Below are positions 48,349 through 58,262 of a stretch of DNA of 64,000 bases, in pieces; position 1 is the stretch's first letter; each line of letters begins with the position of its first letter. The position numbers and the translations under genes were made by a program. The notes beneath the pieces were generated by a model, which saw nothing but the letters and a program-made list of their open reading frames with translations, had not been told where the DNA came from and ran no database searches. Source of the DNA: Tachypleus tridentatus (lineage: Eukaryota; Arthropoda; Merostomata; Xiphosura; Limulidae). The stretch covers positions 74,329,558-74,393,557 of the forward strand of contig NC_134825.1 in the NCBI RefSeq assembly GCF_004210375.1, read 5' to 3'.

Positions 48349-48625
48349 TGTTTGTTTTGTTTTGAATTTCGCGCAAAACAACACGAGGACTATCTGTGCT
48401 AGCCGTCCTTAATTTAGCAGTGTAAGACTAGAGGGAAGGCAGCTAGTCATCACCACCCACCGCCAACTCTTGAGCTACTCTTTTACTAACGAATAGTGGG
48501 ATTGACAGTAACTTTATAACGCTACTACGGCTGAAAGGGCGAGCATGTTTGGTGCGACGGGGATTCAAACCTGCGACTCACGGATTACGAGTCGAGTGCC
48601 TTAACCACCTGGCCATGCCAGGTTG
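48349..48625 (-). repeat. SINE1 copy with perfect 11-bp target-site duplication
   Basis: A complete minus-strand copy bounded by TGCAGGAATAT at 48338-48348 and 48626-48636. It sits just past the 41-bp degenerate array. Confidence 0.96.
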
Positions 48626-49121
48626 TGCAGGAATATACAAATATCTTGTGTTATACCCCAGATTATCAGCTGAATAATACATAATTATGTCGTTTACGGA
48701 AGTTTATGACTAAAACAAATCAAACCATACATGTTGCAGATCTGACTCTTTGAACTGTGCGAAAACTGTTTAGTTAAACGGCTGAATTATAAACGTAATC
48801 ATGTTTTTAGCGCCTACATTAGTTGAACAAATTTTATAATTTGCCCGTTAGTAATAATTTTTATTCTTTAAAAACTTGTTACAGAAACTATATTATAATT
48901 ACGCCATAAATACACAATTCGTTAATTTAGATATTATGGCAAAATTATAGATTTTTTCCATATTTTTCTCACTTATGGATATTTACTTAGACACTACAAC
49001 CAGTAAGTTAAAGTTTTAGATGCAAAATTAAAATATGATTTACATTTTTATAGGTAAAAGTATGAACTACCTCCATTTCTTCGGCGAATGAAATTAGTAG
49101 GATGTGTCTCTGTGTGTGTTT

Positions 49122-49399
49122 TCTTGGTTTGGGTTATTTTGAATTTCGTACAAAGCTACGCGAGGGATATCTGTACTAGCCGTTCCTAAATTAGCAGTGT
49201 AAAACTAGAGGGGAGGCAGCTAGTCATCACCACCCACTTCTAACTCTTGGGCTGCTTTTTTGCCAACGAATAGTGGGATTGACCGTCACATTATAACGCC
49301 CCCACGGCTGAAATAGCGAGCATGTTTGGTGTGACGGGGATTCGAACCAGTCTCTCAGATTAAGAGTCGAGTGTCTTAATCACCAGGCCATGCCGGGCC
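49122..49399 (-). repeat. SINE1 copy inserted at a SINE3 end
   Basis: A complete minus-strand copy ending CATGCCGGGCC. The flanks TGTGTGTTTT on both sides form its target duplication, drawn from the tail of the adjoining SINE3 element. Confidence 0.92.
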
Positions 49400-49515
49400 T
49401 GTGTGTTTTTTTATAGCAAAACCATCTCACGCTACGTGATTTGTCCCCCGAGGAGAATTGAACTTCTGATTTTAGCGTTGTAAATCCGTAGACTTACCGC
49501 CGTCCCATTTGGAAA
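49400..49515 (-). repeat. SINE3 copy
   Basis: TGTGTGTTTTTTTATAGCAA, CCCCCGAGGAGAATTGAACT, TTTTAGCGTTGTAAATCCGT and AGACTTACCGCCGTCCC. It served as the target of the SINE1 insertion at 49122. Confidence 0.88.
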
Positions 49516-50157
49516 CGAAACCCATAGGTCTAATAAATTTGAGATGAAACTCTTAGCAAACTGCACTTTTATTCTTAAAATGCTATTTTTATAAGGATTT
49601 AATCTCACTGTAGTAGACTAAATAAGATATGTATAAAACAAAATCTTGATTGTAGTGCAATATTTTTTACAGGTAGTATGTTTAAATCTTACCAACTAAC
49701 ATGTTGTAAGCCAATACTGATCCAGTAATAAAAATACGAAAGACGTATCTCTCCACTTTCTGTCTGTTTTCACTTTTCAACCATAACCGACTGAACAGTG
49801 TTTTTCGTGAAATTATTTTGTTATGTTAGGGATAGTATCAATTACACATATTTGCCCCACTTTAACGAAACTGGCTATTGTTTCAAGCATTCTACATTGC
49901 ATGACGTCATACTGCGAGCTTCACAGTTTTTTCTAACTGAATTCACAGCGAATAACGTTGATCTCAAATTTGTCTTTGTATTCACTGACAAATTTCTCTT
50001 TATTTCGCATGTGGACAAATTACTATTAGTTCATCGAATGCTTAGTGCCTAATGCGCTTGCGTGGAACTGAATTTGGTCTGCAGCATCTGTTAGTTTTAA
50101 GAGTTTCGTGACATAACTAAAGCACATGCGCTGTGTGGTTTCTCTTTTCGTGTAAGC

Positions 50158-50165
50158 TATTTAAA
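50158..50165 (+). promoter_or_regulatory. TATA-like box of secreted-protein gene
   Basis: TATTTAAA lies 31 bases upstream of an initiator-like TCAAAA (A at 50189), the canonical TATA-to-start spacing. The predicted start is followed by a consensus splice donor at 50224. The box is a non-consensus variant in AT-rich DNA, so its support comes from the arrangement. Confidence 0.45.
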
Positions 50166-50188
50166 CCTGAATTCAAGATCCCTCCCTC

Positions 50189-50223
50189 AAAACTGAATAT
50201 AATTCCCCTGTAACGTTGTTCAG
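50189..50223 (+). other. Noncoding exon 1 of secreted-protein gene (predicted)
   Basis: This short 5' UTR exon contains no ATG. It ends TTGTTCAG|GTAAGTTT, an essentially perfect donor with GT at 50224. The next good acceptor on the strand that precedes a signal-peptide ORF is at 51800-51801, giving a 1.58 kb first intron. The transcription start is inferred only from TATA spacing. Confidence 0.5.
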
Positions 50224-51801
50224 GTAAGTTTCAGCATTTTAAGTATATTATGCTTAGTCTGAAAGTCTAGTACATACATCAAATTATCTGCACTTTGTAT
50301 TTTTACAGTTAAATGGAAATTGTACATTATTCCGATAGCATTTTTCATTGTATTGTCAAACAATTAGTCGAAATACTTCACTGAATTCGTAACCGATGTG
50401 TTCGGCAATTAAAACCTTTTTCACTGATTACATGAAATATATAAATAATGTCCGCTTTTCAATCGATTATTTGTCTAATGCAACTGGCGCGCACAACATT
50501 CTAATATAATATAATGTTGGGACCTGAATAATTAACCCAGTATCAATAGGCAGGTTAAATGAAACTGGATGACTTGTTCAGAAGCAGTGGTCTGGTTAGC
50601 TAGAACTAGAAACTTATCAAGAAGGTGGTTTAGTAAGATCTTAAATAACGCTCATTAGCAAGTACGCATTACATGCAACTAAAAGATTTACCTAGAAGAC
50701 AGCTTAGTTAATGGTTAATCCATACAAAGTATATCTTTATGTGCATATTCCTCTTGTTTCTTCCCACTGAATCTGCAAAGAAATATTTTAAAAGGCAATG
50801 GTTAAAGATTCACTAAACGTTTAGTTATACTTGAACACTTACTCAGTGCTAATGGATGGGTTAATTAAGGATTCCTGATTCGTCCAGTAGCAGTAGCTCC
50901 GTTAGGTGAAAAGCTCGCCAAGAAGAGTGGTTACACGGAAGTTAAATATTCAGCTAACAACAGTTTACAGATTGATTGGAACTGAAAGCTTTATTAAGAA
51001 AGCAGACTATTGGATTTTAAATAGTTGCCCAGAAGCTGGAGAAAAGTGAGTTCGGACTCAAAGATTCACTAAATAACTGTTTTATGGTGAAGTAATGAGA
51101 ATTATGCAATTATGATAACATGTGTGGATGATTTATTAATCATTAATTTAAAATACGTTTGGAAATATAAATTTACGAGAATTATTGACTTTTCATCGAA
51201 AAATAAAAGCAAAATACAACCATATATTTGTAAAGATCACAAATCTAGAATGATTATTTGTATGTAGTAATACACTAGACTAAATGTAGTAATACACCAG
51301 ACTAAATGTAGTAATACACTAGAATAAATTTGAATTAACTCCTAAAATCAAAACAAATTTACTATCAACAGTAACAGAAATAGAAACGTTATTTAGGTAA
51401 AAGTATGAATATCAGATCAACCTCTATTTTCAACCGTTGCTTCTTTATATTTAATTTACTGAGAAAACGATTTGAGATAAAAGGAAAATAGAAAGCAGGT
51501 AATTTTTAAGTGAATAAACTGAAACTTAAATCCCTGACGTCTAATACTTCCAACAGTCTTGCTCTAACTTTCGCGCCACATGCTAAAATTTTAAAGTCAC
51601 CACTTAAGAGAACTCATGACACTTTAACCAGCTGATATATGGTTGGTAATTACAGAAGCAGAAAGAAAATTCAGCTGCTACCATGTGGTGACTAAGTGAG
51701 TTCCGAACAAGTTACTCTTCATAAGAATGTGTTAGTAATTGTGTTACAACTTAGTGTTTCCTAATTACTGAAAAATTAAACATTTTTTTTTTACTTTACA
51801 G
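50224..51801 (+). other. First intron of secreted-protein gene (inferred)
   Basis: Bounded by a GTAAGT donor and TTTACAG acceptor. Contains the 22-bp x3 repeat and phrases such as CTAGAA(C/G)A(C/T)...GGTTTAGTAA near 50590-50710 that may be a very old repeat. No exon seen. Confidence 0.45.
51263..51328. repeat. 22-bp tandem repeat, 3 copies
   Basis: TAGTAATACACTAGACTAAA followed by TG is repeated three times with C/T and C/A changes. It lies in the first intron of the secreted-protein gene. Confidence 0.9.
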
Positions 51802-51819
51802 GTCACATTTTTGACAGTA

Positions 51820-51927
51820 ATGTTCAAAATGAAAGTGCTTGTCTTATTGGCTTGTCTTATGCTGGCTGTATGTTCCGCCAAAAGTCTAAGAGAATCGGTA
51901 CAAGAATTCTATCCTACTGATCTTGAT
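51820..51927 (+). CDS. Secreted protein, signal-peptide exon (unidentified)
   Basis: The exon follows an excellent acceptor (T-rich tract, then CTTTACAG at 51794-51801) and an 18-base leader. It encodes 36 residues: MFKMKVLVLLACLMLAVCSA is a classic signal peptide with predicted cleavage after CSA, and KSLRESVQEFYPTDLD begins the mature or pro-region. It ends at a phase-0 donor, GAT|GTGAGT. A second in-frame Met at residue 4 could be the true start. Together with the TATA-like box and the exon 1 donor, this is the start of a small secreted product such as a neuropeptide, antimicrobial peptide or other hemolymph protein. I do not recognise the family. Later exons lie in or beyond the following 12 kb. 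Confidence 0.72.
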
Positions 51928-52439
51928 GTGAGTATGGTTTTACGTCCATTTTCCATTTACAAATAATGTTTAACATTTGGCTATAAGTACACATATAATA
52001 GGTACAAATTTAAATCTTTTAATATTGAAAACGCTGATAATTAGGGAGTTTCCTTTGAATAATTCAACAGAAATGTTGAAAGAGAAGTATCAGCTACTGA
52101 GTTGTATATTAAATCATAGGTTTACTTCATAAACAAAGAATAACAAGTTGTAACTACATAACCGTGGCAGATCATGCGTATGCCTTTATAATGGATCTGT
52201 GCTTCTTTAAAAAATAAAGGAAAATATTAACTTTTGTTTACGTTCTAGAAATGATAATTAGATGCTTCAGTTATCAACAGATATTAACAGTTTTAGATTA
52301 TATATTATACTCTTTTATTTAATGTTAATAATTAAAGTTTTGGTTGCTGAATTTAAGTAGAACGTTTATTACAGTTGATGGTTAGCTATATATCTTTTAT
52401 TAGTTTACTACGAAAGATAATAATTGGAACATGTCTTTC

Positions 52440-54138
52440 ATAGTCACTTTGTAATTAGCATTAACACCACTCTATAGCTATTATCTTCATTACTACGTGT
52501 CTAATGTTTATGACACTTTGTAATTAGCATATTTGTCACTCTGTTGTTATGTTCAATCCTATACTCAATAACAGAGCTACTTCGTTAATAGAGATATATT
52601 CACTACAGCAGTTCGGTAACTGTGCGGTTAACGTAGAGTTTTGGTCACTTTGCTGTTAATTGTTGGGTTACCTGTAGTTTATGTTTTTAGTTAATACACT
52701 GCGAAACATTTTATTGTTAATTTACCACAAGAAGACTGGCAGTTCAGCTAAGAACTTTAAACTAATCCACGATGTCTTTTGTTAAATTCACTGCAATTCC
52801 CCGTTAAACGTTACTGAAATTTAGCCTAAAATAATCGTTTTAGCTTTTATTTTGAGTGTTTTCTACTGTTGTTCCAAAAAATATACTTAAGTTAACGTTT
52901 GATCCGTATAGAATGTTTTATCACGAATTTCAAGTGTTTTTCCGCTGTCATTCAACAAAAAAATAGTTGTAAGTAATGTTTACTAAATATATCTTTAAAC
53001 ATGTATTCCTAGCGTTTCTTCAGTCAATGTAAAAAAACGTATTTTAAAAGTAATGATTAATCTTTATACGATAAATAATTTTATTATGTGTTGTAAGATT
53101 TTTTTTTACAATTCTACACAAAAACGCTTTAAATGGTTTATCGACATAAAATCTCCACCAGTTTAGCTGCATGGTCAGAGTCAGAGCGCTAACCCTTAGT
53201 AGTTATAAAAACAAAGAGTTTAAGTTATTGTACTTTACTTTCCCTGTTAAGTTACAGGAATACAGTCTTTTTGTGCTGGTCTTTTTGTAATATTTTTCTT
53301 AAATGGTTTAGCGGAGTATTGAGTTGATATGGTGGTGTTTCTAAAAATATATATACAAAATGCACTTATTCTATAGTATTTTCACGTTATTTGAATCCTT
53401 TGAAATACGGTTTTTCAAATCGAAAAGTAACTGTTAATTGCAAATATTTCTGTGAGATTTTTTTACAGTATATTGTTAGTGACTGACTTAGTCTGTACTT
53501 AATGTGTTAGATGTACTTCGATTAATAGCCAGGTTACACAGTGATGCGTTTTAGTTTCTTTTTTGCAGTGGTTGGATAACTCTAAGGTTTGTGGTTTTAA
53601 TTAGCTCCCATGAAGTAAACGTTCTAATGAACGTGTTTGTGGTATGTTTGTTTTGTTTCTTTATTGAATTTAGCGCACCTTAACCACCTGGCCGTGCCGG
53701 GCCGTTTGGGGTACTGATCGCTGTATTTTGGTTACTCTACAGTTATGTGTAATGTCGTGTTTTACTTAGTGCCTGGACACTCTTTACTAAGTGGTTGAGC
53801 CACTCAGGTTTGGTTATTATGAAGCTAATACTTTAATTAGTTTGTAGTAAGCATTTCAGTCACTCTGAAGCTGGCGTTTTCATAATTTTGTAGTTAATAC
53901 TTTGATCATTGTCTAACTAAGGTTGTGGACTTCCTGAACTTAATAAGATAGTCACTATTTATTTAATGAATGGATCATTTTGTTGATAGAATTTTAGTAC
54001 TCTGGTGTTAGAGTTTTAATCACTTTGCAGTAAACGTTTTTGTCACTCTATAGTTTGTGTTTTGAAAACTTTAAGTTCACGTTTTGCTCATTCTGCGCTA
54101 ATTAGTTAGATAAATTTGTATCTTGTGTTTTATGATTA
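52440..54138. repeat. Degenerate 23-bp satellite, left part
   Basis: Many diverged copies of a unit close to CACTCTGTAGTTAGTGTTTT followed by GGT, for example CACTTTGTAATTAGCAT, CACTTTGCTGTTAATTG and CACTCTATAGTTTGTGTTTT. The array breaks off at the 3' end of the LINE and resumes past its 5' end. Confidence 0.8.
53647..53703 (-). repeat. SINE1 with large internal deletion
   Basis: The tail complement (GTTTTGTTTCTTTATTGAAT, then TTAGCGC) joins directly to the extreme 5' head (CACCTTAACCACCTGG, then CCGTGCCGGGCC). About 220 bases between the 3' hairpin and the tRNA head are missing. Confidence 0.88.
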
Positions 54139-54699
54139 GGGTTGGTTGGTTGGTGTTTATTGGCTCAAAGCAACTGAGCTATCTGCGCCAAATAACCAAT
54201 AAAATGAAAGATAAAGTTGTTGTAAAATGTAAAAATTAATCAAGATAAAATTAAAACAACCAAAAGCAGAAAAATATTTAGCTAGAATCTAGAATGCTAA
54301 TGGACTTTAAAAATTGAAAAACACAAGTAAGGTGAACTGTGTAACCATCGTTAGTAACGCTGTCCAGCGTCAGGAGTAAACCTATAAAAAAATATGTCTA
54401 AAATGGTGCCGTCGTTCACAGTCACAACGACGGCACTACAGTAAAACGTGAGCTATTGTGAGTTGAGTGTCACGCAGGCTACACATTGATGCATCATTCC
54501 CAAATGAAAGAAAACAATGAGTTAAAAGCTATGACCATTGCGTCGCCTAGTCAGGACAACTTTCTCCTTTCGATCCTTATAGAAACAACATGGGCAAAGT
54601 GCAATAATGAGTTTGATCTGAAAGAGCTTGTTATTGTAATGTTCACTCTAAATCGACTGTAAACTGGCGCGAAGCTGAGCCATGAATACGGGACCATAG

Positions 54700-55125
54700 T
54701 CTATGTATAGAACAGAAACGGCAGTGATAGCATCAGAGCAAATGGACTTAGCTGCGATATGAGCAAGCTCGTTCCCGTGAACACAGACGTGGCCTGATAT
54801 CCAGAAAAAAACACTACAGAAATGGACGATAGAGAGAAATGGGCCAGACGGTTTGAATGTCGACGAGAACAGAGTGAAGACTAACGTGAAGCGATTCCAG
54901 GTTCAGTAGAGAGCTAATAGAGTGTGTATAAATAATACAAAGGTGTACTGCATAGCTTCTACGTGATTCAGGGTAAGAGAAATGGCGTACAATTCAGCAG
55001 AAAATACAGAAACTGTAGAGGGTATCCTGTTGGCAATCACCGAACCACAATAAACCATGCCAGAACCAACAGCGTCACCTGATTTTGAACCATCTGTATA
55101 AATTAGAGTGGAAGGATTGTTCTAA
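54700..55125 (-). pseudogene. LINE RNase H domain remnant
   Basis: STLIYTDGSKSGDAVGSGMV holds the first catalytic Asp (GAT at 55094-55092). FSAELYAISLTLNH holds the catalytic Glu, and the frame stays open over more than 80 codons before a stop. Later motifs are decayed (HVCVHGNELAH-like sequence near 54790-54760). Confidence 0.85.
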
Positions 55126-55689
55126 AGATGTTTGGCAAATAGAAGACAGTGCTTCCAATCGGGAGTATCCACTTCCCTCAGATGACTCAAAGAAAGGTCA
55201 CAGGTGGGGATCATAATAAGGCATAGTGGGATGGGCTGACCAGTACAGACACCAACGTCATCCAATGACATATTCAATTTGACCAACTACACCTGGTTAC
55301 GAAGCCCTAGGTGATGAATGGGGTCCAACATCTTCAAGGCCAAGGTCTCAGAAGAACTAGAAACCCATAGTCTAGTTTGGCTTAAATGAGAGCAAAATAA
55401 ATATTTAACACAGAATATTGATCTACTTCCAAAGGATGTAAGAGAGGAGATGGAGGAGGTTTAATTCTCTCGTACCCTTGACACGTAGCTGCTTGATGTG
55501 TAGAATGAATGCCATGTTACAGTCAAAGATAAGACCCACAAACTTTGCCTCAGGTACCACAAGAAGAACAGCATCATTGAGACAAAGCTTGGGATTTGGG
55601 TGAATATATCCCATTGGCAGCGAAAGTGCATGCAAATAGGTTTACAGAAAGAAAAGATAACACAGTTTTCTGTGGTCCACTTCAAGAAA

Positions 55690-56677
55690 CGATTGAGGGC
55701 AGTCTAAAGTTGTCACTCAGTAATGTGAAAGTTGTCGAAATAAAGCCTGTTTGACAGTAGATTTAAGTTGTGCAATGATGGAATTAATCTTCACACTGAA
55801 AAGTGCGACAGTCAAGATACAGCCCTTAGGGACTCCAAGTTCCTGTGGAAAAGAACAAGAAAGTGTCGAGCCCACACGGACTTCGAATCGCTGGTTCATT
55901 AAAAAGTTTTGGATAAAAGTGAGTAAATGACCATGTAGGCCATATGAGCGGAGGTCTCGCAAAATGCAGTATCTCCATGTAGTATCGTAGGCCTTCTATA
56001 GATCAAAGAATGTGGAAAGAAAATGTTGTTGCTTGAGAAAGGCTTCTCTGAGCAACATTTCAAGTCGAATCAGATGATCCACGGTGGAGCACTGTCTGTC
56101 GTCGGAACCCACGCTGGGTGGGCGAGAGGAAGTTGTTTGATTCAAGGAACCAAAGAAGACGAGCATTAACAATTCTCTCTAAGATCTTACAGAGACAGCT
56201 TATCAAAGCAATTGGACGATAGTTAGAAGGAATCTTGGAACCTCTCCCAGGCTTAAATAAAGAGAGGATAATATCCCGACCCCAAGCATCAGAAAATACA
56301 TTATCCTGCTAGTTTTGGTTAAAAACAATCAGAAGAATAGCAAGAAAATCAAGAGGAAGTTGACTCAGCACCTCGTAGTGAATATCATGAGGCCCAACTG
56401 ATGTACTGCCAGATCGATGAAGAGCAAGCTTGAGTTCTTCTCTAGTAAAAGGGCGCTCATAGTAATAGAAACGATTGGTTTAAAAGGAAAGGTGAGAGAT
56501 GAAATAGAAGTGCTTGGTGCACGAGAAATCGTTTACAGAGATTATCAGCGTTACCTGGGCACCAACAATTTCCTAGCTACTAGAGAACAAGATTGAATGA
56601 TAGGAATCAGTCAAGGCCTTAATGCCACCCAGATTATAATGGAAACTTTGACAATTCTACTGTATCACTGTGGCCAT
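55690..56677 (-). pseudogene. LINE ORF2: endonuclease stub and reverse transcriptase remnant
   Basis: ORF2 begins at the ATG 56677 with MATVIQ, a stop, then NC, the usual start of the AP-type endonuclease. After about 30 residues the sequence jumps to the linker before the reverse transcriptase, so the endonuclease is deleted. The reverse transcriptase shows KIPSNYRPIALISCLCKILE (around 56250-56190), a GFRR block near 56115, ESLRSYGLHGHL-like sequence at 55962-55920 and GVPKGCIL near 55830. The YADD region is degraded. Several stops and shifts. Confidence 0.82.
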
Positions 56678-57149
56678 ATTTATTTAGGTGGAGAAGAACT
56701 GGCTGGAGAACCCTTTGGTTTACGACCACGACATTTTTATTTATAAGAAAGAGGTATTTAGATCTCCATGGATTCTGTCCTGGATCAAGTAGACAGGTCT
56801 CTGTCAGTAAATGCAGATTCCAGCGAGTAAGGGCGAAAAGAAATAATTTTTCTACATCTCAAGGCCAAAGAAGGTGGACCCGAGCATACACCAGAAGATA
56901 GGGCTGAAGGTAATGGACCCGAACAGTGATTGGAAAGAATGATAGGTACAGAGACAGGAGAAGACGTGGACTTGTCAACACGCTTATCCAAAGAGTGCAA
57001 AAGACTCTGTACATGGTTTGAAAACGACTCTGTTGAAGGCTCAAAAACGTCTGTCTGCATTCACTCTGAAGCAGTGAAATGTAGAGCAGAGGTAGAGGTA
57101 GGAACAATAACTTCCTAGCCTTAGGGTAAGAAATGTTGGGAATGTTTTC

Positions 57150-57720
57150 AAACATTGTACCTCTTTATCTCCCACCTATCTAGGGCAAGGGCAAAAGTAA
57201 GAGGGGTCAGAGCCACTACTATTAACACAGTGAGAGTTTAGTTTACACTCATAAGCATCATTATCCTTTCCACCACAACAAGCATATGCGAAAGAACCAT
57301 AACATCATGTCTTCCAGAGATCAAACCGCTGACACTGGGAGCATCTGAAAGGGTTGGGAATGTATGGCTGTACCTTAAAGTTCAGATAGCCCACATTGAC
57401 AGTGACAGGTGAACGTAGTGATGTAAACGTCAAAACTTGAACATTGGTAGACAACATAATTCTGTTCTTGCGAGTGGAGATACGCTTCACTGCATAAACT
57501 CCTTGGGTGAAGAAACCAGCTAGGATCCCTGACACCAAATCTCTCTCAACAGTAACTCCTCGTGAGGAAATCAAAGTAGCATGGGGAGTAACCTCAATGG
57601 GTACATCTCCAATGGTCTTCGAATGCAAGAGTTGACTGGCTTAAAAGAGTCCCTCTAATCCCTGCTGAATAAAATGGAGAGACATTTTCCCAAAAGATTT
57701 GTCTGAAAAAGAATGTAGTA
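57150..57720 (-). pseudogene. LINE ORF1 (gag-like) remnant
   Basis: The longest open part (57628-57305) contains GILAGFFTQGVYAVKRISTR, then a hydrophobic GYLNFKVQPYIPNPFRCSQC segment leading into the zinc knuckles. The first knuckle (CSQCQRF...) has lost its His and has a stop after WKT. A second (CCGGKDNDAYEC) also lacks the canonical His. This YxPNPxRCxxCQRFGH-type layout is typical of the nucleic-acid-binding ORF1 of arthropod I-group LINEs, as I recall it. Confidence 0.82.
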
Positions 57721-58262
57721 TGAGAAAATGAGGCACATGTGTAGCAAAAAGAGAAGATTGCTGTTCGGAGTCTTCAAGACGTAATCATTTACCAGTGAGC
57801 TCTTTTATTATCGTACTTTTATCTGGACTTGGGGGATTCATAATAAAAGAAGAAAGATTCAGTGCACACCGACTTCACCAGCCATGGAGTCCTACAAGAG
57901 GATATATTACAATGCTAAACAAGGACACTGCAGCAATACCAGGGTTTTGTGAGCACTATATCCAAACCACAGCATCAGACACAATGTCCAAAACACCTTT
58001 TGAGGACGTCCAACACTAGTACTTAGCCTAACAAGACTAGTCAGTTGGCCCTAGGTGGTTATCCCGAGGCTATTTGTTTACAGGAATTCAAGGAGTGGTG
58101 TGTGGGAATTGAACTCAAACACCAGAATTCTCTCTTGCTCTTCACGGGTCGCCACGCACGGCAAACATTAGTTGGATGTTTATATTCCAGAGGAGGTAAA
58201 CTGACTGTACAGAACCTTCTGTTGGGGTCATCTCATCATGTACGGGAATCCACCTCGAGGGT

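Larger units (their letters stand above)
54139..58262 (-). mobile_element. I-type (RNase H-bearing) LINE, about 4.1 kb, defective
   Basis: The minus-strand order is ORF1 with zinc knuckles, a short endonuclease start, reverse transcriptase, RNase H and a 3' tail ending GCTTTGAGCCAATAAACACC followed by (CCAA)n. RNase H after the reverse transcriptase places it in the I/R1/LOA group. The element sits inside the degenerate 23-bp satellite. It is rich in stops and has lost most of the endonuclease domain. A hairpin close to its 3' end is shared with the SINEs of the window. The 5' boundary is approximate. Confidence 0.9.

Noticed and set aside
49798-50052. 84-codon plus-strand frame upstream of the secreted-protein gene
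   Set aside because: It overlaps the presumed promoter region, has no splice or start support and no recognisable domain.
53560-53610. Strong acceptor TTTCTTTTTTGCAG followed by a short phase-0 stretch
   Set aside because: The same TAGTGGTTGGATAA phrase recurs in the satellite at 58345 and 59690, so it is a satellite variant and not an exon.
56785-57118. Several 60-100 codon frames on both strands
   Set aside because: They are fragments or antisense shadows of the I-type LINE between ORF1 and ORF2.
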